Below are positions 22,762 through 34,626 of a DNA stretch of 64,000 bases, one piece after another. The notes beneath the pieces were generated by a model, which was not told the origin of the DNA, made no database searches, and saw only the letters and a program-made list of their open reading frames with translations. This DNA is from Forficula auricularia (taxonomy: Eukaryota > Arthropoda > Insecta > Dermaptera > Forficulidae), in the NCBI GenBank assembly GCA_024734495.1, contig JALMQS010000612.1, positions 126,776-190,775 on the forward strand, read 5' to 3'. The translations under genes and the position numbers were made by a program. Position 1 is the stretch's first letter, and each line of letters starts with the position of its first letter.

Positions 22762-23689
22762 CAGAGGGGTCCAAAAAAATGTATCCACTGTTTAAAAGTC
22801 CATAACTTGCAAACTAATTGACGGAGTTGTCTCATCTTTGGTAGTGTAATAGTTTGTAGTTCCGGCAATCGCCACACAGGCGTTGTATTGCGTTGTTTTG
22901 TTTTGTCAAATGACAGTCGCCAGATATTCAGTGTTTTGTTCTTAGTTGCACCTAGTTACTCGAGTAAACATGGCTGGCGCAAGGTTTACTTACATTCGAT
23001 GAAAGGAAGTCAGTTTTGAAGTGGTATTTTAAGTACGAAAACATTAATGAGGTTCAACGGCAATGGCGAAATGTGTATCAAACAGAACCACCGACACCTT
23101 TAACGATTCGTCGCATTCGAGACCTATTTGAAGCCGAAGGCTGTGTTAAAAATGCACACAAACAACGATCTGGACGACATGTAACAGTAACAAGTCCAGC
23201 TAACTCCTGTCGTGTGTTACAACAATTCACTCGCTCACCACAGAGGTCTGTGAGACAGTGTGCCCGTGAAACTGGAGTGAGTCGCTCAAGTGTTCGGCGA
23301 ATTTTGAAGACAGCAAACTGGAAGTGCCGTAGAGGTGCTGTGGAGTATCCACCACGTTCCCCAGACCAAACTCCGCTGGACTTTTACCTGTGGGGAACAC
23401 TAAAGGACGTCGTTTATCGACAAAAGCCACGCACATTGGATGAACTTCGAGAATCCATCGTACATTCATGTGCAAATATCCAACTGAACACGTTGCAGTC
23501 AGTAGTTCGTGCTGCAGTTCGGCGGCATCGTTTGTGTGTGGATGTTAATGGTGACCATTTCGAACACCTAGAGTGATATCTTTAAGTTGGACTTTAAGCT
23601 ACACTTTCCCCAAAAATGAGACAACTTCATCAATTAGTTTGCAAGTTATGGACTTTTAAACAGTGGATACATTTTTTTGGACCCCTCTG
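22762..23689. mobile_element. IS630/Tc1/mariner-type element, internally deleted
   Basis: Terminal inverted repeats of about 75 bp begin CAGAGGGGTCC. TA flanks both ends (22760-22761, 23690-23691). It is inserted in the left arm of the palindrome that continues at 23692-23850. Confidence 0.85.
23016..23576 (+). pseudogene. IS630/mariner-type transposase with catalytic core deleted
   Basis: Residues 1-105 are the paired helix-turn-helix region (WYFKYENINEVQRQWR, SVRQCARETGVSRSSVRRIL). The frame then jumps directly to RRGAVEYPPRSPD...PLDFYLWGTLKD, the end of the catalytic domain with the third Asp. The part with the first two catalytic acidic residues is absent although the frame stays open for 186 codons. 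The natural ATG (22970) is out of frame, and no ATG starts this frame. It could only make a DNA-binding, non-catalytic product. Confidence 0.85.
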
Positions 23690-23691
23690 TA

Positions 23692-23850
23692 TATTCAGTT
23701 CGGCTCAGTTGGGTTCGTATAGCTCCTTTTTGGGCTGGTTTTTAGACGGTTCGGTTGGCGTCAACCGTCAATCGTCTAAATGCCAGCCCGAAAAGGAGCT
23801 ATACGAACCCAACTGAGCAAACTGAATATATATTAACCGAACCTCCGAAA
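23692..23850. repeat. Palindrome flanking the transposon insertion
   Basis: Arms contain 'gttgggttcgtatagctcct' and its complement around a centre near 23765. The left arm's outer end is continued on the other side of the element at 22745-22760. Confidence 0.8.
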
Positions 23851-23854
23851 GTTT

Positions 23855-24385
23855 AGTCCGGGCGGAGTGTGTTTCGGGCATCCATTTTTTTTTCCTAATT
23901 AAACACACATTGAAAACCGAACAGCCAATTGCCGGGCGGGGTGTGTTTGGGGCTCCCATTTTTTCCTAATCAAACACCCATTGAAAACCGAACAGCCAAT
24001 CGCCGGGCGGGGTGTGTTTGGGGCTCCCATTTTTTCCTAATCAAACACCCATTGAAAACCGAACAGCCAATCGCCGGGCGGGGTGTGTTTCGGGCTCCCA
24101 TTTTTTTCCTAATCAAACACACATTGAAAACCGAACAGCCAATCGCCGGGCGGGGTGTGTTTCGGGCTCCCATTTTTTCCTAATCAAACACACATTGAAA
24201 ACCGAACAGCCAATCGCCGGGCGGGGTGTGTTTCGGGCTCCCATTTTTTTCCTAATCAAACACACATTGAAAACCGAACAGCCAATCGCCGGGCGGGGTG
24301 TGTTTCGGGCTCCCATTTTTTTTCTAATCAAATACACATTGAAAACCGAACCAGCCAATCGTCGGGCGGGGTGTGTTTGGGGAGC
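23855..24385 (+). repeat. 71-bp minisatellite, about eight copies
   Basis: GCCGGGCGGGGTGTGTTT recurs every 71-72 bp from 23931 to 24300, with variant copies at both edges (23860, 24360). Each unit contains AACCGAACAGCCAAT. The open frames here are periodic translations of the repeat. Confidence 0.9.
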
Positions 24386-24419
24386 TATATTTTCGCCCAA
24401 TATTATAATAATAATTAAT

Positions 24420-25287
24420 AACGATAATGATTAATAACACTTTTAAAAAACAATCAATAATTGTGTAATATAAACATAGACGATAAATAAGTAAATATAG
24501 ATGATAAATACTATATTATAGATAGTAAAAATAATAAATTGAAAGCTAGAAAATCTAACGATAGACAGTTACACTTTCAAAAGGCTAATTAGCCGCCAAA
24601 ATATAAAAGTCTGTTTATATTATTCAAAACTATGATTACAAGCTTCTCACTTAATCTCTTTTGTATTCTCCCTTATACTGGAGAATATTTTGTCAGAAGA
24701 TATTATGCCGGGGGATATTTTGTCCATTGTATATTTTGTAGAGGGATGTTTTTTCGGGGATATTTTCTCGGGGGCTGAAATGTCGCGGTACCCCCAGAAT
24801 ATAGAGATTAGTTTTTTTAAATTTCTTTATTTCTTTATTTATTCTGTTGATATGATCAATTCCTTATATTTATTTTTCTTTAAGTAGTTAATCTTGTGTT
24901 CTATTTAGTGTTTATATGGATCGATCTGTGTCAAGGGGTGTTTTTAAGATTCGATAAAAAGAGGTTATTTGAAGGCAGAGCGTGGGTTTAAGAGGTGGCT
25001 GTTGGCGAAAGGAGGTGATAGAGAGCTGGGTTGGGCCATTGTGCCCTCAAGTGCCTCCGAAAAATGGATTGGCTTCCTTCCACCTTAGGGCTTAGGCCAC
25101 ATACACATTCCCTTCCGGGCTATTTACCAAATAGCTACCAAACCTTATTACGAGAGTTGAAGAAAATAATGTTATTCCAATAAAAGAACATCGAAACCGA
25201 GAGAGAGTGCCTTCATTATATACCAGGATCAACTTCAATGCCATTTTCAGATTAAATAAGAAATAGAAATTGTTTTTTTCTTTAAAT
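24420..25287. other. No recognisable gene
   Basis: AT-rich up to 24650, then the right end of the composite. At 24990-25120 a moderately GC-rich stretch has no recognisable domain. Confidence 0.4.
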
Positions 25288-26845
25288 CCCTTTCTTATTA
25301 AACGAGCAAAAATTGTTCATTTGTTTGTATCTTAGTTCTATTTTGAAAACGTCTATACCGATTTTGATGAAACTAACTCTATATTTAACAAGTTTTGAGG
25401 ATGAGAAAACGATCTGGCTAGGTCTGGACCTCGGCAAATTTCATCTTAATTGATCTTTTCTTAATTAAAGTAATTATTGATAGATGAAAATCTCAATAAA
25501 ACATTTTTATTTTATTTCAATTATCGATTATTTATTAATTGGTTTTTTAATTTTAAAACCCACTAATAGGTTATACCAAATATTAATATATATACCTCAT
25601 CATCATCATCAGCCTGTCGATAGCGACAATCCACTGCTGAATATAGGCCTCTTCCATCAAATGGAAGGGGGTTGGAATTACGTCACCACGCTTGCCAGAC
25701 GGATTGGTGACTAGGAATCAGATTATAGCCGGTCAAATATCAATGCAGGGACTAGGACTCGAACCCGGGACTCCTGCTTAGAAGGCTAGTGTCTTTAAGC
25801 TCTCGGCTAATCCGATTCCCTATATATACCTATATATATATATATATATATTAAAATTAAGAAATGGGGGTGGAAGAGGAGATGATGATTGGGATGATTT
25901 ATCTAATTAAAATTAAGTGAGTGAGAATGATAATGAAGAGATGGGTGATTAACCAATCGACTTGATTGGGGAATAATGGAATTGAAATAATTATCGGAAA
26001 AGAGGTTTTTTTTATCTAATTAGATTTTTCCTCTTATTAAAAACAAGGACTAAATATGAATAAGGACACTCGATGGTGGAGAAGTAATCTCCGGAATCGA
26101 AGCAAAAATACAATGTATACATTAATTAATGTAAAATAATTGGTTTAATAAAATTTATAAAAAAAAAAAAAAAAAAAAATTAAAATTAAGTATGGAGCGG
26201 AAGGAGAAATATGGAATTGGAATAATTATCGGAAAAGAGGTTTTTTCTTTAATTAGTTTTTTCCACTTATTAAAAACAAGGACTAAAAAGAGATCAAGGA
26301 CACTCGATGGTGGAGAAATAATCTCCGGAGTCGAAGCTAAAATACAATGTATACATTAATTAATGTAAAATAATTGGTTTAATAAATTTATGAAATTAAA
26401 AATTAAATTAAAATTAAGTGGGGATGAGGGTGAGATTGGATTGGATGGAGAATATGGAATCGGAATAATTATCGGAAAAGAGGTTTTTTTCTTTAATTAG
26501 TTTTTCCTCTTATTAAAAACAAGGAATAAAAAGTTGATCAAGGACAGTCGATGGTGGAAAATTAATCTCCGGAATCGAAGCTCAAAAACTATGTATGCAT
26601 AAATTCATATAAAATAATTGGTTTAATAAATTAAAATTAAGTAATTTGGGGAACGGGGGATTAGGAATAATTATCGAAAAAGAGGTTTTTTTATTTAATT
26701 AGTTTTTTCCTCTTATTAAAAACTAGTACTAAAAAGATGATCAAGGACAGTTGATGTTGGAGAAGTAATCTCTGAAGTCGAAGCTCAAATACAATGTATA
26801 CATTAATTCATGTAAAATAATTGGTTCAATAAAATTAAAAAAAAA
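25288..26845 (+). repeat. Family H copy with SINE and a four-unit tandem array
   Basis: The family H left end is followed by a SINE (25598-25822). Four diverged copies of the about 210-bp unit follow (starting near 25950, 26205, 26445 and 26665). Each unit has ACACTCGATGGTGGAGAAG, an AAAGAGG/CCTCTT hairpin and an A-rich end, and is preceded by a variable 30-60 bp leader. Confidence 0.7.
25598..25822 (-). mobile_element. tRNA-derived SINE, family C, with RTE-like tail
   Basis: The minus strand starts with a Leu-like tRNA head (GGATTAGCCGAGAGCTTAAA; box B GGGTTCGAGTCC) and ends in GCTGATGATGATGATGAGG, the short ATG-type repeats typical of RTE tails. Repeats 'tatatacct' border both ends. Mobilisation by an RTE element is inferred from the tail. 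Confidence 0.85.
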
Positions 26846-26999
26846 ATAATTGATTATAAATTCGAGGATTAAATCCCACAAAAAGTTAATAAGAAATATG
26901 ATTATATAATAGAATTTGCCAATTTAATTTATTATTATAAAACTCGATAAATTGTTATTTAATTAAAAAAAAATAATTATAGTATACGGAATTTAATTA

Positions 27000-27240
27000 T
27001 ATACCTATATACACATAATCTGTGGGGCACTAGAAAATTAGAAATGCAAAAATTGGGGATGGGGTGGGTGGATGCAGGAGGTGGGGTGTGGGGTTGGTGG
27101 AGTGGCGGGTTCGGGGTCCAGGGGGCATATCGGGGGTGCGGTATGGGGCGGGCATCCAAGGGCGTAGCGGGGCTAGTATGGGGGTGGGGTCCAGGGGGTG
27201 GTGTGCCGGGGTGGTCTGCAGTGAAGGGGTGGTTTTTATC
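27000..27240. repeat. G-rich strand-asymmetric tract
   Basis: Follows a satellite-type phrase (acataatctgtgg...agaaatgcaaaaa) and is almost free of C on the plus strand. Similar tracts end family H copies. The frames inside are low complexity. Confidence 0.65.
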
Positions 27241-27600
27241 AGAATTTTAAATTAAAAATATTTTTTTTTTGCGTTTGCACCCTTGGGATTATGCAAAGCT
27301 TGATGTCTCTTTCTGGTTGGACCTTCCACGCCTCTATCTTTTTCCGGAACGTGTTATCGAGTTCCATGGTCAGGCTACGTAATTTTCCTGGCCGGATGAT
27401 GTATAAGGTGCCCAGATATGTATGGATTTTTGGGGTTAATCTTCTATTGTTTCTTCCTTGATTTCGTGATGGTCCGGGTCCCCCAGAATCTGAATGCCCG
27501 GTTGCCACTCGAGGGTGGGTGGATTGGTTACCACCTGGGGTAATCTTGTTTTGCCTCTCACGATTCATGGTTGCTTGTTACGAAATTTTGTCCTGCAAAT
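27239..27600 (-). pseudogene. RTE-type element, 5' end of the endonuclease frame
   Basis: The frame begins at ATG (27566-27568) and, after a Pro/Gly/Arg-rich leader, contains HTYLGTLYIIRPGKLRSLTMELDN. This resembles the degenerate start of an RTE apurinic-type endonuclease domain (TWNVRTL...GKL..L..E). The match is partial and the frame is cut after about 109 codons. Hence a fragment. Confidence 0.45.
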
Positions 27601-27669
27601 GCGCGAGGTTTTGTAGAACCAGAGATTGTCAGTTTCTGGAGCCGAGGGCTTATTTTCAAATAAATTCAC

Positions 27670-27772
27670 TTTGCTTCTTGCTGGGATCGAACTGATGAAG
27701 TCTAGGTTTGAGTTCTCCTAATCGGATTAGAAAAGTTGGTGATTTAACCGATTGCGCTACCGACCCCTCAAA
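27670..27772 (-). mobile_element. tRNA-like head directly upstream of the RTE-type fragment
   Basis: Minus strand GGTAGCGCAATCGGTTAAAT (box A) and GTTCGATCCC (box B). No matching acceptor arm, so not a tRNA gene. It may be a SINE head joined to an RTE 5' region. Confidence 0.6.
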
Positions 27773-27868
27773 AAAAATATTAATATATAACTTTTAACTG
27801 AACCAAAAAGTTGCCGAGCATCGGTACTTATCATTAAGGTAGTTGTTTCCCGACAACACTAGCAAAAA

Positions 27869-28021
27869 CCGAGGGGTGAACCGCGAACTAATAATGTGTA
27901 CACCTACTTCCACTTCCAAGTAGAAGACAATAGATGAAGGGACATTATCTAATGAATTCCATAATAATTCCACATAATTCCAAAGAAATGTACACCTAAT
28001 TCCAATCGCCGTTCACCCCTC
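27869..28021. mobile_element. hAT-type MITE, copy 2
   Basis: Same family as 13152-13310. Flanked by 8-bp direct repeats AGCAAAAA at 27861-27868 and 28022-28029. Confidence 0.85.
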
Positions 28022-28279
28022 AGCAAAAAGTTAATGCTAGAGTATATAGAACAGACAATAAGTATTCATAATTCATAAGCCCAAAACTTTTTTCTGTTTA
28101 TGTACCACTACTAGACAATCCGGTGCTCGTTTGACAAATCTGACAACACTGTCCGAGCTTGTATATATTTTATCATAGAAATGTCAGATAAAGTACACAA
28201 TAAAGGGAGATTTATAAGACAAAAAGTTTTTAAAAAGTGATTGAAAGTTGTTGGGAGACAAAAACTACAAAAGTTAACC

Positions 28280-31200
28280 CACTTTTTAACCGACTTCAAA
28301 AAAGGAGGAGGTTCTCAATTCGACTAAATTTTTTTTTGTGTCTACGTTACCTCATATCTTCGCCAATTGTGAACCGATTTTGATGATTTTTTTGCATTGG
28401 GTTCAGTCTAGTTTCCTATTAGTCCCGTTTTTTTTTCATTGGTATTGTACCTTTTTTGATATGATTGTTCAGGCATAACTTCTTTGTTTATTTACCGATT
28501 TTAATGATCCTTTTTTATTGGAAAGAGGGTACTTTAGGGGTGGTCCGTTATTAATTTGGTCAAGTTCTGATGATATGATCAATGACGAAATAACGTAAAT
28601 CTCCAATTCTTATGACCAAATAAACGAAATTATAATAAATAAAATATTTTATAAAAAAATCAATCTTAAAACATTCATTTAAAACCCGCAAACGTTTCAA
28701 GAGAATTTTTATATTTATGAATTGAATTTTATTATCATTTTCTGATTCATTCATCCGACGATTTCTATTACAAGATGCATGCGAGGTATTATATTAAGTC
28801 ACTATTAATAAAATCACTAAAAAGAGAAAATAAAAATATTTTTTATTAAAAAAGAAAAATAAATAAAACCGACTTCAAAAAAATTAAATGCAACAAATAA
28901 AATAATAATAATTCAAAAGTCAAATAAAATACACTTAAAGGTATAAAATAATTATCTTATTTAGTTACAACTAATATTTTGAAGTCGGTGCCAAACAAAT
29001 TATACCTATAAGCGACCGTAGCCGCCAATCGTACTAAGTAAAATCCGTCGAGTGCGATTCATAAAATGTATATGTTTGGCATCATCATCATTGAGTATAC
29101 AGTCCTAAGACTGGTTTGATGCAACAATCCGTCTCCACTCGACTCTGTCCCCCGCCAGCTGTTTGACCTCTCTAAATGTCTGGCATCCCATATCCCCAAT
29201 TATTTGGTTGAAATATTCTAATCTGGGTCTTCCCTTCCCCTTTTCTTTCCCACCTCCCTCCAAGATATCCCTAAGCAGTCCCCCATGTCTCAGTGTGTGC
29301 CCCATCATCTGACCTCTTCCTTCTTCAGACTCTTCCACAAGGTTCTTTTTTCTCCGATTCTTCCAAGAACTTCTTCATTTGTAATTTTATCCATCCATTT
29401 GATATTCCTTATTCTTCTGTAGCACCACATTTCGAAAGCCTCTAATCTCTTTCTCTCCGCTTTTCCAATTGTCCAGGTTTCACACCCGTACATGGCTATG
29501 CTCCATACATATGTCTTCAATAGCAACTTCCTGTTTTCTAAGCTGATTGAGGAGGAGCATAGTAGTTTTTGTTTTGAATTAAACCCCATTTTTGCTTGGG
29601 CAATTCTTGATTTAATTTCGTCCTCCCATCCCATGTTATTTTACTTCCTAGGTAGCGGAATTCCTTAACTCCTTCTAGGTTTTCTTGGTTAATTTTGATG
29701 CATTCCTGTCTCGTTTGTTCTTTTTTTAACATACTAGGACCTTGGTTTTATTCTTGTTTATTTTCATTTTGATTTCTTCTATTAGGGTTTGGTTAATTCC
29801 ATTCAGGGCGTCCTCTAATTCTTTTTTATTGCTTCCTAGAAGGGCAATGTCATCGGCAAATCTTAACATAGCGATCTTTTGACCTTGGATTTCGATACCT
29901 GTATCAATTTTGTCTTTGAATTCTTTAATCTCTTCTTCTATGTATTATTATATCTACCGCATTATTATTTTATAATATTCAAAAAATGAATTATTCCAAC
30001 CGGGAGATACGAGTAACAACGTCATAACTCAAAAATAGTCATTTTTAACTAGTATAGAGAAAAATGCTAATAAAGTGTTCTTTTTAATTAGGCGATTGAC
30101 ATATTTCCCTCAGCTTGTAACAATTTGAAATTTCAAATACCTTTTGAATTATGACGTTGTTGCAGAAATAGCGATATTTAATCCACCCTACTGAATAAAT
30201 TCAAATTTTATAATGCATCTAGTGCTGATATATATATATCCCTTCCGTTCCATTTTAAATATTATTCCAAAAGGCTTTTGCTCTTTTCCCTTACGTGAGA
30301 GACCAATTATTATGTATTATTCTAATCAGGTGTTATCAGGCCTCGTCTTCCCACACCACGAGCTCACACAGTCAGCCCCTCGTAGTAATATCGCTTTTGA
30401 AATATGTATATTTAAAGAATAATATCGACCTCTGACAATTTCCCTTTATCTTTGAGAGGGCATGTTAACAAATGGTAGAAATGATCTTACCATTGTAAGT
30501 TCTAAGTAAATTGTCATAAAAATTTATTTTAGATCCTATTGAAAACAAGGGCGGATCCAGGAATTTTTTATGGGGGGGGGGGGGGGAGAATGTATATAAG
30601 GTGCCCGATGTATATAAGATCTACTTTTTATCTCGAAAGTGTGTCGCGATCGAATTGTCCAAGCGGAGGGGGTCAGAGACGCCGACTTCAAAAAAATTAA
30701 ATGCAACAAATCAAATAAGAATAATTTAAAAATAAATTAAAAATCCACTAAAAGGTATAAAATAATTATTATCTTATTTAGTTACAACTAAACGACGAAA
30801 TATTAACATGAAATTACTTTTTGAAGTCGGTGCAAAACAAACTATACCTATAAGCGAGCGTATCCGCCAAACCTACTAAGATCCATCGAATGTATATGTT
30901 TGGCACCGACTTCAAAAAATAATTTCATGTTAATATTTCGTCGTATAGTTGTAACTAAATTAGATTATTATTTTATACCTTTTAGTCGTATTATATTTTA
31001 TTTTTGAGTTATTCTTATTTTATTTGTTGCATTTAATTATTTTTTTTTAATTATTTTTATTTTTCTCTTTTTAGTGATTTTATTAATAGTGACTTAATAT
31101 AATACCTTGCATGCATGACGTAAGAGAAAGCGTCGGGCGAATGAATCAGAAAATGATAATAAAATTCAATTAATTAAATATAGAAATTCTCTCGAAACGT

Positions 31201-31590
31201 TTGCAGGTTTTAAGATTTTTTATAAAATTTTTTATTTATTATAATTTCGATTATTTGGTCATAAGAATTGGAGATTTACGTTATTTCGTCATTGATCATA
31301 TATTCAGAACTTGACCAAATTAATATGGTACTACCACTAAGGTACTCTCTTTCCAATAAAAAAGAATCATAAAAATCGGTTCATAAACAAAGAAGTTATG
31401 CCTGAACAAACATATTAAAAAAGGTCCAATACCAATGAAAAAAATGGGACTAATCGGAAGCTAGACTGAACCCAATGCAAAAAAAATCATCAAAATCGGT
31501 TCTCAATTGGCGGAGATATGAGGTAACTAGACACAAAAAAAATTCAGTCTAATTGAGAACCTCCTTCTTTTTGAAGTCGGTTAAAAAGTG
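28280..31590. repeat. Foldback family P, large copy split by an RTE insertion
   Basis: Outer ends AACCGACTTC (28288) and GAAGTCGGTT (31580) are inverted copies. The inner palindromic motif lies near 28980-29070 and 30790-30960. An RTE fragment and unrelated sequence (29950-30670) are included. The end GGGCGGATCCAGGAATTTTT at about 30551 belongs to the element family of 58594-58913. Confidence 0.6.
29099..29945 (-). pseudogene. RTE-clade retrotransposon, second 3' fragment
   Basis: Homologue of 5646-6605 on the minus strand: LRFADDIALL, EFRYLGSKITWDG, SIAMYGCETWTIGKAERKRL and LRHGGLLRDILEGG. The frame is broken into at least three pieces (29732-29538, 29634-29305, 29338-29105). The 3' end has a short ATG-repeat tail at 29079-29096. 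5'-truncated within RT. Confidence 0.9.
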
Positions 31591-31619
31591 GTTTAGCTTA
31601 CATTAATTGCGGGAAAATA

Positions 31620-32880
31620 TTTTTTTCTAGGATCGTTTGGTGGGTATGCAAAATCTAAGTTTGCGACCTCGAAAGTTTGGGGGACAACTTTTTGGTGGCC
31701 GAAAAACCTCGAAATTTTCGGACTTTTTCCAGTTTTTTCTTATAACTCGAAAAACGTCCAAATTTTGTAAATATTTGTCCTAGAGTAAATTAAAGAGGAC
31801 AATATTTCACGTCGATTAAAAAAAAAGAAATCTAAAATTGGTCAAGTACTTTTATTTTTAATAGGGATCCAAAAAACAACCCTCCCGGAACAATTTTGAA
31901 TACCTATCCCAAAAACTCGCACTTTTTTTGATTAATTCCCATTTTGACAATGAAGGAGCAGGTTCTCGACAAAGACTACTGTATATATTTTTGAACTGGA
32001 TTAAATTTGATAAATTTAAAACAAAGTTTCATCTTAATTGGATAATGGTAACCAGTGCCGCAATGAGGTTGAAGTTTTGAAAAACCTCACAGTTTTTCCA
32101 TCGTGAAATGAAAACCACTCACCCAAAAAACTTGATTCTTATCTCATTCTGTAGGAAATTTTGTTGCGCTGAACGTTTACTTGGACGACTTTTTTGATAA
32201 AATTCCCAGATTTATAGATATCCAGTATTTTCCATGACGCTTTGAGGATTCGGATCATATCCTGTCCGGAAAATGTAGGATATCTATAAATCTAAGAGTT
32301 TTATCAAAAAAAAGGTCCATGTAAACGTTTAAGTAAATAACATTTCCTAGAGAATGAGACAAAAATCAATTTTCTAGGATGAATGGTTTTCATTTTATGA
32401 AGGAAAAACTGCGATTTTTTGCAAAAAACTGCAAACTTCAACCTCATTGCGGCACTGGTTACCATTATCCAATTAAGATAAAACTTTGTTTAAATTGTAG
32501 CAAATTTGATTTTGTTTAGAAATGTATAGAGTGGTCCTTGTCGCAAACCTACTCCTTCATGGTCAAAATGGGGAAAAATCGAAAAAAGTACGAGTTTTAG
32601 GGATATTCAAAAGTGATCCCGGGGACTGTTTTTTGACAGACGCTAGTACCGGTTCTACTGAACCTAAACAGATGAAATTGTTATCATTTTACGCGTAATT
32701 TAAATCTGTTTAATTTATCTAATAGATATATTTTTGATTTGATAAGCCATTTTAGAGTTATTCAAGAAAAACTGAAAAAACTCCGAAATTTTCTCATTTT
32801 GAGGCGCGTAGACAAATTTCCACAACACAGATTTGGGGGGAAAACTTAGGGTAGTAATATTGGAGTACTAATAAAGGTAT
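31620..32880. repeat. Diverged foldback, about 1.2 kb
   Basis: Left (about 31860-32225) and right (about 32270-32640) parts are inverted copies with substitutions; for example 'ggtaaccagtgccgcaatga' at 32047 and its complement near 32445. No coding. Confidence 0.7.
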
Positions 32881-33669
32881 TCCAGCAATAAAATCTTTAT
32901 CAGAAATTATTTCCTGTTAAAATCGTAATTTGCCTAAACTATAAGTAAATAGTCATAAAAATTTATTTTAAATCCTGTTGAAAATGTATGAATTTAACAG
33001 GATTATTAAATATAAACTTACTTTTAATTCAACGTGTGGTTTTCAAGTCAAAAGAAAATGAATAATTGAATTTCTTTTTCATTCAAAAAAAAAAATCCGT
33101 AAAGTTTAAAATAACGTTAAGACATTATTTTCTTTAAAAAAAAATCTCACAAAGGGAAGAAGCTAAGATTTTTGAGACCAAGTCTGGACACCAATTTCTC
33201 AACTCCGAAGAAAATATAAAAAAGATCAAAGACTATTATATTCTATTATTATAATATATACTAATTTGACATTTTTACCTTGGCTTTGTCAAGTTTTCTT
33301 TATTGTACGAAAGTTGAATTTTTACTTTATCCTATGCGAAGCAGATAAAATATTGGAATTATTTACTTTTTATTTACTTTTTCAACAATACAAATAAATA
33401 ATCAATAAAATATTGTAAACAAAACAAATAAATAATTATTAATTAATTAGATTTAATTATGCGTTCTATTGTTCTAAAACTGTGTTGTCTGATTCTGTTT
33501 GTATTGTTTCTAAAACTGTTTATCTAATTATTTTTTATATAAATATGCCGAATTTTTTGAATTTCTGATCGTCATTGGTAACAGAGATAAAGAAAAATAA
33601 TGTATTTTAGGTTAAAAATAAAATGAGAAAGTCTTCTGTTTTTTAAATAAAATAATTTTTAATTATTTC

Positions 33670-33712
33670 TAGAGACTATAGTTTCGAAGGCATTGCCTTC
33701 ATCATCAGTCTA
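33670..33712 (-). ncRNA. Hammerhead ribozyme motif
   Basis: Minus strand: stem I TAGA/TCTA, core CTGATGA, one unpaired T, stem II GAAGGC/GCCTTC (6 bp), GAAA, stem III palindrome ACTATAGT, cleavage triplet GTC. The plus-strand partner at 33819-33856 has lost the core C (ATGATGA) and should be inactive. Confidence 0.75.
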
Positions 33713-33994
33713 TCACAAATATTTCAAATTAGTTACAAATTAAGATTTATACATTGAAAGTTTTGAAAAATATATAATGTCTTTTTCTTCATGTTTCCTC
33801 TAGGGAGATTAGAATGTAAATGATGAAGGCAATGCCTTCGAAACTATAGTCTCTAGAAATAATTAAAAATTATTTTATTTAAAAAACAGAAGACTTTCTC
33901 ACTTTATTTTTAACCTAAAATAAAAACAATTCTGTTACCATCGACAGTGAAATCTTTTATTCAACTAATAAAAATAATGTATTTTAGACGATTG

Positions 33995-34036
33995 AAACAC
34001 TGAAGAAGTCGGCAAAGTCGAAGAAACGTCGGTGAA
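33995..34036 (+). ncRNA. Hammerhead-like motif
   Basis: CTGAAGA (34000-34006) and GAAACGTC (34023-34030) are intact, but stems I and II are only partly paired. Confidence 0.5.
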
Positions 34037-34585
34037 AAAATTTAAAAATCACAGAAAAATTTCTCCTTATAATCACCATTATAAACTCTCATTAATACAC
34101 ATTATGGTCGAAAATGAAAATAATATCTGATTATTGTTTAATAAAGCTGTAAAAAGGCTTTTAATAAATATATGAAATAACTACCTACATACCTACTTAT
34201 ATCGAAATTTATTATTAATTTATATTATAATATATACTAATTTGAAGTTTTCTTATTTTACGAAAGTTGAATTTTGACTTTTTATCCAATGCGAAGCAGA
34301 TAAAATATTTAAATTATTTATTATTATTTATTTACTTTTTCAACAATACAAATAAATAATCAATAAAATATTGTAGGTAAACAAAACAAATTAATCATTA
34401 AATAATTAATTAATTAGATTTAATTATGCGTTCTAAAACTGTGTTGTCTGATTCTGTTTGTATTGTTTCTAAAACTGTTTATATGAATATACCGATTTTT
34501 TTGAATTTTTAAATTTCTTATGGTCATTAGTAACAGAGATAAAGAAAAATATGTATTTTATACGAATATGTGATGTAAGTAATTG

Positions 34586-34626
34586 AAACCCTGAAGAAGT
34601 CGGCAAAGTCGACGAAACCTTGGTGA
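34586..34626 (+). ncRNA. Hammerhead-like motif
   Basis: CTGAAGA (34591-34597), one unpaired A, stem II GTCG/CGAC, then GAAAC; the cleavage triplet is changed to CTT (GTC elsewhere). Stem I ACC/GGT. Confidence 0.5.

Larger units (their letters stand above)
22590..24800. mobile_element. TIR-bounded composite with subterminal tandem motifs
   Basis: The left end (about 22600-22705) and right end (about 24680-24795) are imperfect inverted repeats (GGGTTCCC.../...GGTACCCCC). Each is followed by repeats of GACAAAATATC. Between them lie a palindrome, a mariner/IS630-type element and a minisatellite. The transposon class is not recognised. Confidence 0.5.

Noticed and set aside
23855..24385. CRISPR-like array (regular repeats)
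   Set aside because: Repeats are contiguous 71-bp units without unique spacers, in insect DNA; it is a minisatellite.
23929..24434. Open frames of 84-140 codons with repeated 'NRTANRRAGCV' peptides
   Set aside because: Periodic translation of the 71-bp minisatellite, open in several frames on both strands.
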